Shown here: positions 39,401 through 47,738 of the stretch, piece by piece
Position numbering within the stretch: the first letter of the stretch is position 1
Layout: each line of letters begins with the position of its first letter
NCBI RefSeq assembly: GCF_007677875.1
Contig: NZ_VEDO01000023.1
Coordinates: 34,082-98,081 of the forward strand
Direction: 5' to 3'
DNA: 64,000 nt
From: Variovorax boronicumulans
Lineage (GTDB): Bacteria; Pseudomonadota; Gammaproteobacteria; Burkholderiales; Burkholderiaceae_C
Program-made: the position numbers and the translations under genes
Notes under the pieces: generated by a model
The model's input: only the letters and a program-made list of their open reading frames with translations
Told to the model about the DNA's origin: nothing
The model's database searches: none

Positions 39401-39473
39401 GCTCAAGCGGGTTCGGAACTGGCGCTGCATCGGAGCGCGTATTCTCGCTGCACTGCGATGTTGCCAGACGACA

Positions 39474-39495
39474 ACGGCCCGCCAGGGCGGGCCGT
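39474..39495. terminator. Strong hairpin between asd and fimV, possible terminator for asd
   Basis: ACGGCCCGCC (39474-39483) and GGCGGGCCGT (39486-39495) form a near-perfect stem 20 bases past the asd stop. There is no clear T tract, so termination may be inefficient or Rho-assisted; it could also protect the asd mRNA end. Confidence 0.5.
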
Positions 39496-39515
39496 GTCAT
39501 TGGGCGTCAGGCGGT

Positions 39516-40679
39516 TCAGGCTTGCAGCAGCACGCGCAGCGTGCGGCGCAGCGGCTCGGCCGCACCCCAGAGCAGCTGGTCGCCGATCGTGAAGGCGCCC
39601 AAGTACTCCGGCCCCATGGCCAGCTTGCGGATGCGGCCGACCGGGATGTTCAGCGTGCCGGTGGTGGCCACGGGTGTCAGGCCACGGAGCGTGTCCTCGC
39701 GCGTGTTCGGCACCACGCGGACCCAGTCGTTGTCCTGCGCGATCATGGCTTCGATGTCCGCGAGCGGCACGTTCTTCTTGAGCTTGAAGGTCAGCGCCTG
39801 GCTGTGGCAGCGCATGGCGCCGATGCGCACGCAGAAGCCGTCGACCGGGGTGATGCCGGTGCCGAAGGACGGGCCCTGGCCCAGGATCTTGTTGGTCTCG
39901 GCGCCGCCCTTCCACTCTTCCTTGGACATGCCCCACTCGGCATCGTCCTGCGACTTGCCCAGGCCCAGGTCCTTGTCGATCCAGGGGATCAGGCTGCCGC
40001 CCAGCGGCACGCCGAAGTTGGCGGTCTCGTCGGCAGTGAGCGCCTTCTGCTTGGCCAGCACCTTGCGGTCGATCTCGAGGATGGCGGACTTGGGGTCGTT
40101 GAGCAGGTCACGCACCTCGCCGTGGATGCTGCCGAACTGCGTCAGCAGCTCGCGCATGTGCTGGGCGCCGCCACCGGAGGCGGCCTGGTAGGTCATGGTG
40201 CTCATCCACTCGACCAGGCCAGCCTTGTACAGCGCGCCCACGCCCATCAGCATGCAGCTCACGGTGCAGTTGCCGCCGATCCAGTTCTTGCCGCCCTTGG
40301 CCAGCGCGCGCTGCATCACGGGCAGGTTCACGGGGTCGAGCACGATGACGGCGTCGTCCTTCATGCGCAGCGTGGAGGCGGCGTCGATCCAGTGGCCGTT
40401 CCAGCCCGCGGCGCGCAGCTTGGGGAACACCTCGGTGGTGTAGTCGCCGCCCTGGGCCGTGATGATGATGTCGCAGCGCTTGAGCGCGTCGATGTCGTAG
40501 GCGTCCTTGAGCGTGGTCTCGTTCTTGGCCTGCGCGGGGGCCTTGCCGCCCGCGTTGGAGGTCGAGAAGAACACCGGCTCGACCAGCGCGAAATCGCCCT
40601 CGGCTTGCATGCGGTCGATCAGGACCGAGCCGACCATGCCGCGCCAGCCGACGAGGCCGACCAGATTACCTACCTTCAT
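39516..40679 (-). CDS. asd: Aspartate-semialdehyde dehydrogenase
   Basis: The 387-residue NADPH enzyme reduces aspartyl phosphate to the semialdehyde, the branch point to lysine, diaminopimelate, threonine and methionine. The catalytic Cys is C138 in [13 protein letters not shown], as in the long (E. coli-type) Asd form; [14 protein letters not shown] is also conserved. ATG 40679 has AAAGGG seven bases upstream, so it is preferred to GTG 40682. A Thr-rich leader peptide and hairpins precede it. Confidence 0.96.
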   Translation of the reverse strand: MKVGNLVGLVGWRGMVGSVLIDRMQAEGDFALVEPVFFSTSNAGGKAPAQAKNETTLKDAYDIDALKRCDIIITAQGGDYTTEVFPKLRAAGWNGHWIDAASTLRMKDDAVIVLDPVNLPVMQRALAKGGKNWIGGNCTVSCMLMGVGALYKAGLVEWMSTMTYQAASGGGAQHMRELLTQFGSIHGEVRDLLNDPKSAILEIDRKVLAKQKALTADETANFGVPLGGSLIPWIDKDLGLGKSQDDAEWGMSKEEWKGGAETNKILGQGPSFGTGITPVDGFCVRIGAMRCHSQALTFKLKKNVPLADIEAMIAQDNDWVRVVPNTREDTLRGLTPVATTGTLNIPVGRIRKLAMGPEYLGAFTIGDQLLWGAAEPLRRTLRVLLQA

Positions 40680-40697
40680 CACATTGCCCTTTCAAGT

Positions 40698-40735
40698 AAA
40701 AACAAACAGCGCCTCGCGGACTGCTCGCCTGGCGC
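40698..40735 (-). terminator. Putative attenuator terminator upstream of asd
   Basis: On the minus strand GCGCC (40735-40731) pairs with GGCGC (40713-40709), with an inner GCG/CGC stem separated by a tandem G-A mismatch and a 7-base loop. TGTTTGTTTTT follows directly. It ends 18 bases before the asd start, after the Thr-rich leader ORF. Confidence 0.65.
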
Positions 40736-40748
40736 GTCGGAGGCCAGG
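40728..40748 (-). promoter_or_regulatory. Putative antiterminator hairpin upstream of asd
   Basis: On the minus strand CCTGGC (40748-40743) pairs with GCCAGG (40733-40728) around a 9-base loop. The 3' arm shares bases 40731-40733 with the 5' arm of the terminator stem, so the two hairpins exclude each other, as expected for attenuation. Confidence 0.5.
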
Positions 40749-40774
40749 AAGGGCGCACGACGAACCAGGCTGGA

Positions 40775-40903
40775 TCAGCCCGTAATGGTGGTCGTGGTTT
40801 TGGTGGAGATGTCGGCCGCCCCAACCACCCCGGAGGGCGTGGTTGCTTGCATCCGCGTGCCGAACGGCACGGACAGGATTGCGGAGCAGGCAGCGGCGGA
40901 CAT
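40775..40903 (-). CDS. Threonine-rich leader peptide of asd
   Basis: This 42-codon ORF ends in STKTTTTITG and a TGA; six of its last nine codons are Thr and one is Ile (Thr codons in 40781-40804). An internal ATG at 40852 would give a 25-residue peptide with the same end. The tail closely resembles the E. coli thr operon leader peptide. It precedes mutually exclusive hairpins and asd, the gateway enzyme to threonine. No good ribosome-binding site is seen at either ATG; a -10-like TAGAAT at 40917-40912 would make the first ATG nearly leaderless. Confidence 0.65.
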   Translation of the reverse strand: MSAAACSAILSVPFGTRMQATTPSGVVGAADISTKTTTTITG

Positions 40904-40914
40904 GGGGCGGGATT

Positions 40915-41985
40915 CTAGCCCAGCGCCTTCAGGACTGCATCGCCCATCTCGCGCGTGCCGACCTTGGTCGTGCCTTCGCTGTGGATGTCGGGCGTGCGCA
41001 GGCCCTGGGCCAGCACCTTCTGCACGGCCGCTTCGATGCGGTCGGCAGCGGCTGCCTGGTTCAGCGAGAAGCGCAGCATCATCGCGGCCGACAGGATGGT
41101 GGCCAGCGGGTTGGCCACGCCCTTGCCGGCGATGTCGGGTGCGCTGCCATGGCTGGGCTCGTACAGGCCCTGGTTGCTGCTGTTCAGGCTGGCCGAGGGC
41201 AGCATGCCGATGGAGCCGGTCAGCATCGCGGCCGCGTCGGACAGGATGTCGCCGAACATGTTGCCGGTGACGACCACGTCGAACTTCTTGGGCGCCTTGA
41301 CCAGCTGCATCGCGGCGTTGTCCACGTACATGTGGTCGAGCTCCACATCGGGGTACTCCTTGCCGATCTCGGTGACCACGTCCTTCCAGAGCTGGAAGGT
41401 TTCCAGCACGTTGGCCTTGTCCACGCTGGTCACGCGCTTGTTGCGCTTGCGGGCGGCCTCGAAGGCCACGCGGGCGATGCGCTCGATCTCCGGGCGCGTG
41501 TAACGCATGGTGTCGAAGGCTTCCTCGGCACCGGGGAAGTGGCCGTCGGGCGAGACGCGCCTTCCGCGCGGCTGGCCGAAGTAGATGTCGCCGGTCAGCT
41601 CGCGGATGATCAGGATGTCCAGGCCCGCGACCAGCTCGGGCTTGAGGCTGGAGGCGCCGACGAGCTGCTCGTAGCAGATGGCGGGGCGGAAGTTGGCGAA
41701 CAGGCCCAGGTTCTTGCGCAGGCCCAGGATGGCCTGCTCGGGCCGCAGCGGGCGGTCCAGCGTGTCGTACTTCCAGTCGCCGACGGCGCCGAACAGCACG
41801 GCGTCGGCTTCCTTGGCCAGCTTGAGCGTGGCCTCGGGCAGCGGGTGGCCATGGGCGTCGTAGGCGGCGCCGCCGACCAGGGCGGTTTCCATCTCGAACG
41901 GAAGGTCCAGCGCCTTCAGGACGCGGACGGCCTGCTCGACGATTTCGGTGCCGATGCCGTCACCCGGCAGAACTGCGATTTTCAT
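40915..41985 (-). CDS. leuB: 3-isopropylmalate dehydrogenase
   Basis: The 356-residue enzyme oxidises and decarboxylates 3-isopropylmalate in leucine synthesis. [19 protein letters not shown] is the family start; [17 protein letters not shown], the metal-binding [10 protein letters not shown] and [18 protein letters not shown], and [14 protein letters not shown] are present. It follows leuD by 24 bases and ends next to the asd leader. Confidence 0.97.
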   Translation of the reverse strand: MKIAVLPGDGIGTEIVEQAVRVLKALDLPFEMETALVGGAAYDAHGHPLPEATLKLAKEADAVLFGAVGDWKYDTLDRPLRPEQAILGLRKNLGLFANFRPAICYEQLVGASSLKPELVAGLDILIIRELTGDIYFGQPRGRRVSPDGHFPGAEEAFDTMRYTRPEIERIARVAFEAARKRNKRVTSVDKANVLETFQLWKDVVTEIGKEYPDVELDHMYVDNAAMQLVKAPKKFDVVVTGNMFGDILSDAAAMLTGSIGMLPSASLNSSNQGLYEPSHGSAPDIAGKGVANPLATILSAAMMLRFSLNQAAAADRIEAAVQKVLAQGLRTPDIHSEGTTKVGTREMGDAVLKALG

Positions 41986-42009
41986 GTGTGAAGAAGGTTG
42001 GTTGATAGA

Positions 42010-42663
42010 TCAGGCGGACAGCATGGTGTTGGCCAGCCAGGGCTTGGCCGCCAGGCGCTCGGCCTCGAAGGCGCGGATCTTGTCGGCATGGCGCAGCGTC
42101 AGGCCGATGTCGTCGAAGCCGTTGAGCAGGCAGTACCTGCGGAAGGGCTGCACCTCGAAGGCGATCTCCTCGCCCTGCGGCCGCACGATGACCTGGCGCT
42201 CCAGGTCCACGGTCAGCTGGTAGCCCGGGAAGGCGAAGCACTCGTCGAACAGCTGGGCGATCGTGGCCTCGGGCAGCACGATGGGCAAGAGGCCGTTCTT
42301 GAAGCTGTTGTTGAAGAAGATGTCGGCAAAGCTCGGCGCGAGGATGGCGCGGAAACCGTACTGGTCCAGCGCCCACGGCGCATGCTCGCGCGAGGAGCCG
42401 CAGCCGAAGTTCTTGCGCGCCAGCAGGATGGAGGCGCCCTGGTAGCGCGGCTGGTTCAGCACGAAGTCGGGGTTGGGCTTGCGCTGGGACTCGGGCACGC
42501 CGGGCTCGCCCTTGTCCAGGTAGCGCCACTCGTCGAACAGGTTGACGCCGAAACCGGTCTTCTTGATCGACTTCAGGAACTGCTTGGGAATGATGGCGTC
42601 GGTGTCGACGTTCTCGCGGTCCATGGGCGCGACGAGGCCCTGGTGGATGGTGAATTTCTGCAT
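42010..42663 (-). CDS. leuD: 3-isopropylmalate dehydratase small subunit
   Basis: The 217-residue swivel-domain subunit completes the active site of Leu[14 protein letters not shown] and [14 protein letters not shown] are the conserved substrate-binding motifs. It works with leuC at 42813-44258; a second, divergent pair is at 58850-60870. Confidence 0.96.
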   Translation of the reverse strand: MQKFTIHQGLVAPMDRENVDTDAIIPKQFLKSIKKTGFGVNLFDEWRYLDKGEPGVPESQRKPNPDFVLNQPRYQGASILLARKNFGCGSSREHAPWALDQYGFRAILAPSFADIFFNNSFKNGLLPIVLPEATIAQLFDECFAFPGYQLTVDLERQVIVRPQGEEIAFEVQPFRRYCLLNGFDDIGLTLRHADKIRAFEAERLAAKPWLANTMLSA

Positions 42664-42678
42664 GGGGTACTCCTGGGT

Positions 42679-42801
42679 TTATTTGGCCGAGCGCTCGATG
42701 GCTTCGCCGGCGCGTTGCACGTCCTTGCCCACGCCCTTGACGGTGTTGCAGGCGGCCAGCGCGAGGGCAGCGGCGAGCAGCAATGCGGTGGTGGCTTTCA
42801 C
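42679..42801 (-). CDS. Entericidin-like small lipoprotein
   Basis: The 40-residue product has a lipoprotein signal (LLLAAALALAAC, Cys lipobox) and a mature part CNTVKGVGKDVQRAGEAIE typical of the entericidin A/B (ecnAB) family. The start is GTG at 42801 with AGGAG just upstream. It is too short for standard ORF cutoffs. It sits between leuC and leuD, an arrangement seen in other Burkholderiales; the role is unknown. Confidence 0.8.
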   Translation of the reverse strand: MKATTALLLAAALALAACNTVKGVGKDVQRAGEAIERSAK

Positions 42802-42812
42802 GGCAGGCTCCT

Positions 42813-44258
42813 TCAGGCGAACTGGCGCACGTCGACGAAATGGCCGTGCACGGCGGCAGCGGCGGCCATGGCCGGGCTCACCAGGTGGGTGCGGCCCCCG
42901 GCACCCTGGCGGCCTTCGAAGTTGCGGTTGCTCGTGGAGGCGCAGCGCTCGCCCGGCTCCAGCCGGTCGGCGTTCATGGCCAGGCACATGGAGCAGCCCG
43001 GCTCGCGCCACTCGAAGCCCGCGGCCTTGAAGATCTCGTGCAGGCCTTCGCGCTCGGCCTGTTCCTTCACGAGGCCCGAGCCCGGCACGACCATGGCGAG
43101 CTTGACGTTCTTGGCCACCTTCTGGCCCAGCTTCTTGACCACGGCCGCGGCCTCGCGCATGTCCTCGATGCGGCTGTTGGTGCAACTGCCGATGAAGACC
43201 TTGTCGACGAAGACGTCGCCCAGCGGCTTGCCCGGCTCCAGGTTCATGTAGGTCAACGCCCGCTCGATGGCGCCGCGCTTGTTGGAGTCCTTCTCCTTGT
43301 CCGGATCGGGCACGCGGCCGTCGATGCCCAGCACCATCTCGGGCGAGGTGCCCCAGGTGACCTGCGGCACGATCTGCGTGGCGTCCAGTTCGACCACGGT
43401 GTCGAACCTGGCGCCGGGGTCGGAGTGCAGCGTCCTCCAGTAGGCCACGGCCTGGTCCCAGGCCACGCCGGTGGGTGCCAGGGGACGGCCCTTGACGTAC
43501 TCGATGGTCTTGTCGTCCACGGCCACCAGGCCGGCGCGCGCGCCGGCTTCGATGGCCATGTTGCACACCGTCATGCGGCCTTCCATGGACAGGCCGCGGA
43601 TGGCCGAGCCGGCGAACTCGATGGTGTAGCCCGTGCCGCCGGCCGTGCCGATCTTGCCGATGATGGCCAGCACGATGTCCTTGGCGGTCACGCCCTTGGC
43701 CAGCTGGCCTTCGATCTTGACGAGCATGTTCTTGGCCTTCTTGGCCAAGAGCGTCTGCGTCGCCATCACGTGCTCCACCTCGCTGGTGCCGATGCCGTGG
43801 GCGAGCGCACCGAAGGCGCCGTGCGTGCTGGTGTGGCTGTCGCCGCAGACGACGGTCATGCCCGGCAGCGTGGCGCCGTTCTCCGGGCCGATCACGTGCA
43901 CGATGCCCTGGCGCTTGTGCAGGAAGGGGAAGAACGCGGCCGCGCCGAACTCCTGGATGTTGGCGTCCAGCGTGGTGATCTGCTCCTTGCTGATCGGGTC
44001 GGCGATGCCGTCGTAGCCCTGTTCCCAGCCCGTGGTCGGCGTGTTGTGGTCGGCCGTGGCCACGATGGAGCTGATGCGCCAGACCTTGCGGCCGGCCTGG
44101 CGGATGCCTTCGAAGGCCTGCGGGCTCGTGACCTCGTGCACCAGGTGGCGGTCGATGTAAAGAATGGCCGTGCCGTCTTCCTCGGTGTGGACGGTGTGCT
44201 CGTCGAAGATCTTGTCGTAGAGGGTGCGTGCACCCGTAGGGCTGGTGGTGAGGCTCAT
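42813..44258 (-). CDS. leuC: 3-isopropylmalate dehydratase large subunit
   Basis: The 481-residue aconitase-family protein carries the [4Fe-4S] cluster, with Cys in [13 protein letters not shown] and the CxxC of [32 protein letters not shown] is the other family signature. With LeuD it isomerises isopropylmalate. I use ATG 44258 (MSLTTS), 28 bases after the LysR gene, which may be co-transcribed. Confidence 0.97.
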   Translation of the reverse strand: MSLTTSPTGARTLYDKIFDEHTVHTEEDGTAILYIDRHLVHEVTSPQAFEGIRQAGRKVWRISSIVATADHNTPTTGWEQGYDGIADPISKEQITTLDANIQEFGAAAFFPFLHKRQGIVHVIGPENGATLPGMTVVCGDSHTSTHGAFGALAHGIGTSEVEHVMATQTLLAKKAKNMLVKIEGQLAKGVTAKDIVLAIIGKIGTAGGTGYTIEFAGSAIRGLSMEGRMTVCNMAIEAGARAGLVAVDDKTIEYVKGRPLAPTGVAWDQAVAYWRTLHSDPGARFDTVVELDATQIVPQVTWGTSPEMVLGIDGRVPDPDKEKDSNKRGAIERALTYMNLEPGKPLGDVFVDKVFIGSCTNSRIEDMREAAAVVKKLGQKVAKNVKLAMVVPGSGLVKEQAEREGLHEIFKAAGFEWREPGCSMCLAMNADRLEPGERCASTSNRNFEGRQGAGGRTHLVSPAMAAAAAVHGHFVDVRQFA

Positions 44259-44286
44259 GGGCTTCTTTCGTGGGGGACTGATTTGT

Positions 44287-45258
44287 TCAAACGGCGACGG
44301 CCTGGTCCGCGGACTGCGGCTCATCGGTCGTTTCGGGTGGCGGCGTCAGGTGCTCGACCAGCAGCCGCGCCGTGACCGGCAGCGTGGAGAAGTCGCGCGC
44401 CACCATGCGGATCTGGCGCTCGGCCCAGGGGTCGCTGAGCGGCACATGCTCGAGGTCGCCGACGCCGTGCATGAGCTCGAACGCGCGCAGCGGCATCACG
44501 CCGATGCCTAGGCCGTTGTGGATCATGCGGCACATCGCGTCCAGGCCCGTGACCTGGATGCGCAGCTTGATGGTGTGGCCCAGCTGCGCGGCGGCGCTGC
44601 GCGTGGCCAGGTGGATGGAACTGTTGCTGGGCAGGCCGACCTGGTCGAAGGCCAGCGAAGCTTCGTAGGGCACGGCACCGCGGCCGGCCAGCGCGTGGCC
44701 ACGGGGCACAATCAGCACGAGACGGTCGCACCGGTAGGCGCGCGTCTGCAGCGCGTCGCCCACGGACTCGGCCGCCGCGGCATTGCAGATGCCCAGGTCG
44801 GCCGCGCCTTCCTGCACGGCGCGCACGATCTCGCTGGACAGGTGCTCCTCCAGGTCGATCTTGATGCCGCCGTGGGCGCGCACGAAGGCGCCCAGGTCTT
44901 CCGGCAGGAACTGCACGATGGCCGAGATGCTGGCGTGCACGCGCACGTGGCCGCGCACACCGTCGGCGTACTCGCTGAGCTCGCCCTGCATGCGGTCCAG
45001 GCTGAACAGCACCGAGCGGGCATGGTGGAGCAGGCTTTCGCCGGCCGGCGTGAGGTCCACGCCGCGCGCGTGGCGGTACAGCAGCGTGGTCTGCAGCAGG
45101 GTTTCCAGGTCCGACAGCCGCTTGCTGACGGCCGAGGCGGCGATGAACTCCCGCTCGGCCGCCTTGCCGATGCTGCCCAATTCGTAGACGGCCACGAACA
45201 GCTGCAGCGATGTGAGGTCGATGCGGCGGGCAAAGTTGCGTTCGGACGGCTTCATCAT
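44287..45258 (-). CDS. LysR family transcriptional regulator beside leuC
   Basis: The 323-residue protein has an N-terminal winged helix ([38 protein letters not shown]) and a LysR effector-binding domain with [14 protein letters not shown] and [13 protein letters not shown]. It lies directly upstream of leuC in the same direction, and its promoter region carries two LysR-type boxes, so it probably regulates itself and perhaps the leu genes. The effector is unknown. Confidence 0.85.
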   Translation of the reverse strand: MMKPSERNFARRIDLTSLQLFVAVYELGSIGKAAEREFIAASAVSKRLSDLETLLQTTLLYRHARGVDLTPAGESLLHHARSVLFSLDRMQGELSEYADGVRGHVRVHASISAIVQFLPEDLGAFVRAHGGIKIDLEEHLSSEIVRAVQEGAADLGICNAAAAESVGDALQTRAYRCDRLVLIVPRGHALAGRGAVPYEASLAFDQVGLPSNSSIHLATRSAAAQLGHTIKLRIQVTGLDAMCRMIHNGLGIGVMPLRAFELMHGVGDLEHVPLSDPWAERQIRMVARDFSTLPVTARLLVEHLTPPPETTDEPQSADQAVAV

Positions 45259-45260
45259 GG

Positions 45261-45283
45261 CAGGGCATCGCCTGTGGCGACGG
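45261..45283 (-). promoter_or_regulatory. Second LysR-type box (degenerate activation site) before lysR
   Basis: CAGGGCATCGCC at 45261-45272 is a 12-base exact copy of the sequence at 45313-45324. Its ATC is followed nine bases later by GAC rather than GAT, still fitting T-N11-A. It lies just before the LysR ATG. Confidence 0.45.
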
Positions 45284-45314
45284 GGCGGCCATTTTCCTAT
45301 GGTTTTCGCTCACA

Positions 45315-45337
45315 GGGCATCGCCGATTACGATGCCC
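45315..45337 (-). promoter_or_regulatory. LysR-type recognition box (ATC-N9-GAT) upstream of lysR
   Basis: GGGCATCG (45315-45322) and CGATGCCC (45330-45337) form a perfect 8-base inverted repeat with a 7-base spacer. It contains the classic ATC-N9-GAT / T-N11-A core at 45319-45333, about 60-75 bases before the LysR start, where autoregulatory sites usually lie. Confidence 0.6.
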
Positions 45338-45358
45338 CTCCTGCCGGCAGCGGACGAG

Positions 45359-45391
45359 AAAAAGCCCCGCGGGCAGGAAGCCGGCGGGGCT
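45359..45391 (-). terminator. Rho-independent terminator after gltA
   Basis: On the minus strand AGCCCCGC (45391-45384) pairs with GCGGGGCT (45370-45363), followed by TTTTT. It ends the sdhCDABE-gltA transcript before the LysR promoter region. Confidence 0.85.
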
Positions 45392-45413
45392 GGGCGCGGG
45401 GGGCGGTGGTCGC

Positions 45414-46724
45414 TCAGCGCGTGGCGATCGGCGGCACGTCGCGCTTGACGGAACCCGTGAACAACTGACGCGGGCGGCCGATTTTGTACTCGGGGTCGCC
45501 GATCATCTCGTTGAGCTGGGCGATCCAGCCCACCGTGCGGGCCAGCGCGAAGATGGCCGTGAACAGCGGCACCGGGATGCCGATGGCGCGCTGCACGATG
45601 CCCGAGTAGAAGTCCACGTTCGGGTACAGCTTGCGCGAGACGAAGTACTCGTCTTCCAAGGCGATCTTTTCCAGCTCCTTGGCCAGCTTGAACAGCGGGT
45701 CCTTTTCTAGTCCCAGCTCGGTCAGCACCTCGTTGCAAGTCTCCTGCATGAGCTTGGCGCGCGGGTCGTAGTTCTTGTAGACCCGGTGGCCGAAGCCCAT
45801 CAGCTTGACGCTGGAGTTCTTGTCCTTGACCTTCTTGATGAACTCGCCGATCTTCTCCACGCCACCTTCCTTCTGGATGTCGTAGAGCATGTTCAGCGCG
45901 GCCTCGTTGGCGCCGCCGTGGGCCGGGCCCCACAGGCAGGCGACGCCGGCAGCGATGGCGGCGAACGGATTGGTGCCCGAGGAGCCGCACAGGCGCACTG
46001 TGGAGGTGGAGGCGTTCTGCTCGTGGTCGGCGTGCAGGATGAAGATGCGGTCCAGCGCACGTTCCAACACCGGGCTGACCTTGTACTCCTCGCAGGGCGT
46101 GGCGAACATCATGTGCAGGAAGTTGCCTGCATAGCTGAGGTCGTTGCGCGGGTACATGTACGGCTGGCCGATGGTGTACTTGTAGGCCATCGCGACCAGC
46201 GTCGGCATCTTGGCGATCAGGCGGATCGCGGAGATGTCGCGGTGCTCGGGATTGTTGATGTCCGTGCTGTCATGGTAGAAGGCCGACAAGGCGCCGACCA
46301 GGCCGGTCATGATGGCCATCGGGTGCGCATCACGGCGGAAACCACGCAGGAAGAACTGCATCTGCTCGTTGACCATGGTGTGGTTGGTCACGAGCTTGGT
46401 GAACTTGCTCTTGTCGGCCTGGTTCGGCAGTTCGCCGTGCAGCAGCAGGTGGCAGGTTTCCAGGTAGTCGCAGTTGGTGGCCAACTGCTCGATCGGGTAG
46501 CCGCGGTACAGCAACTCGCCCTTGTCGCCGTCGATGTAGGTGATGGACGACTGGCACGACGCCGTGGAGAGGAAGCCAGGGTCGTAGGTGAACATCCCCG
46601 TCTGCGCGTACAGCTTGCGGATGTCGACGACATCCGGACCCACGCTGCCCTGGTACACCGGCAACTCGACGCTCGGACTGCCATTGCTGAACGACAGCGT
46701 GGCTTTGTTTTCGGCTAGTTTCAT
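45414..46724 (-). CDS. gltA: Citrate synthase (type II)
   Basis: The 436-residue enzyme condenses acetyl-CoA with oxaloacetate. The catalytic residues are visible: His in [14 protein letters not shown], His in [15 protein letters not shown] and Asp in [11 protein letters not shown]. The length and N-terminal domain match the NADH-sensitive hexameric type II form. ATG 46724 has AAAGGG five bases upstream, so it is preferred to GTG 46730. It follows sdhE by 10 bases. Confidence 0.97.
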   Translation of the reverse strand: MKLAENKATLSFSNGSPSVELPVYQGSVGPDVVDIRKLYAQTGMFTYDPGFLSTASCQSSITYIDGDKGELLYRGYPIEQLATNCDYLETCHLLLHGELPNQADKSKFTKLVTNHTMVNEQMQFFLRGFRRDAHPMAIMTGLVGALSAFYHDSTDINNPEHRDISAIRLIAKMPTLVAMAYKYTIGQPYMYPRNDLSYAGNFLHMMFATPCEEYKVSPVLERALDRIFILHADHEQNASTSTVRLCGSSGTNPFAAIAAGVACLWGPAHGGANEAALNMLYDIQKEGGVEKIGEFIKKVKDKNSSVKLMGFGHRVYKNYDPRAKLMQETCNEVLTELGLEKDPLFKLAKELEKIALEDEYFVSRKLYPNVDFYSGIVQRAIGIPVPLFTAIFALARTVGWIAQLNEMIGDPEYKIGRPRQLFTGSVKRDVPPIATR

Positions 46725-46734
46725 GTTCACCCTT

Positions 46735-47019
46735 TCAGCGGTTTTCTCTCAACAGATCGAGGACAGCGCGCGTGTCGGCGTTGTCCAGCGCAGGACTGAC
46801 CTGGGCCAGCGTCTTGCGTGCCAGTTGCAGGTCGAGCAGGTCGTGGTCTCCCAACTCCATCAGTTGCGACAGGGCCTGGGCCTGTGTCACGTTGATCCGT
46901 GGGCCGTGGCGTTCGAAGAAACGTTCGAGGAACAGATCGTTCTCCAGCAGGCCGCGCCGGCAGCGCCAGCGCAGCATCGCCAGCGCGCGTTCGTCCAAGA
47001 CTTCCTGCGCTTGTGCCAC
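46735..47019 (-). CDS. sdhE: FAD assembly factor SdhE
   Basis: The 94-residue protein has the family motif [19 protein letters not shown] and an acidic C-terminus. SdhE binds the SdhA flavoprotein and promotes covalent FAD attachment. Its place between sdhB and gltA in the sdh cluster is typical. Confidence 0.94.
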   Translation of the reverse strand: MAQAQEVLDERALAMLRWRCRRGLLENDLFLERFFERHGPRINVTQAQALSQLMELGDHDLLDLQLARKTLAQVSPALDNADTRAVLDLLRENR

Positions 47020-47023
47020 GGTA

Positions 47024-47725
47024 TCAGACGGTGCGCAGCACCATCATCTCCTTGATTTTTCCGATGGCCTTGGTCGGGTTCAGGTGCTTGGGGCACACGT
47101 CCACGCAATTCATGATCGTGTGGCAGCGGAACAGGCGGTACGGGTCTTCCAGGTTGTCCAGGCGCTCGGCGGTGGCTTCGTCGCGGCTGTCGGCGATGAA
47201 GCGATAGGCCTGCAGCAGGCCGGCCGGGCCGACGAACTTGTCCGGGTTCCACCAGAAGCTCGGGCAGCTCGTGGAGCAGCTCGCGCACAGGATGCACTCG
47301 TACAGGCCGTTCAGCTCTTCGCGCTCCTCGGGCGATTGCAGGCGCTCCTTGTCCGGGGCCAGGCTCTCGGTGATGAGGTAGGGCTTGATCGAGTGGTACT
47401 GCTTGAAGAACTGCGTCATGTCCACGATCAGGTCGCGGATCACGGGCAGGCCGGGCAGCGGCTTCAGGACCACGGGGTCCTTCAGCGTGTTCATGTTGGT
47501 CAGGCAGGCCAGGCCGTTCTTGCCGTTGATGTTCATCGCGTCCGAACCGCAGACGCCTTCGCGGCAGGAGCGGCGGAACGAGATCGACGGGTCCTGTTGC
47601 TTGAGCTTGACCAGGGCGTCCAGCAGCATGCGCTCGCTCCCGTCGAGCTCGATCTCGACGGTCTGCATGTAGGGCTTGGCGTCCTTGTCCGGGTCGTAGC
47701 GGTAGATTTGGAATGTGCGCTTCAT
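47024..47725 (-). CDS. sdhB: Succinate dehydrogenase iron-sulfur subunit
   Basis: The 233-residue protein carries the three Fe-S clusters: [2Fe-2S] at CREGVCGSDAMNINGKNGLAC, and the [4Fe-4S] and [3Fe-4S] sites at CILCASCSTSCP and CHTIMNCVDVCPKHLNP. It passes electrons from SdhA to quinone. Confidence 0.97.
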   Translation of the reverse strand: MKRTFQIYRYDPDKDAKPYMQTVEIELDGSERMLLDALVKLKQQDPSISFRRSCREGVCGSDAMNINGKNGLACLTNMNTLKDPVVLKPLPGLPVIRDLIVDMTQFFKQYHSIKPYLITESLAPDKERLQSPEEREELNGLYECILCASCSTSCPSFWWNPDKFVGPAGLLQAYRFIADSRDEATAERLDNLEDPYRLFRCHTIMNCVDVCPKHLNPTKAIGKIKEMMVLRTV

Positions 47726-47738
47726 CGTGGGGGCCTTG

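Noticed and set aside
44259..44286. Leucine leader peptide before leuC
   Set aside because: Only 28 bases separate the LysR gene and leuC, with no short Leu-rich frame.
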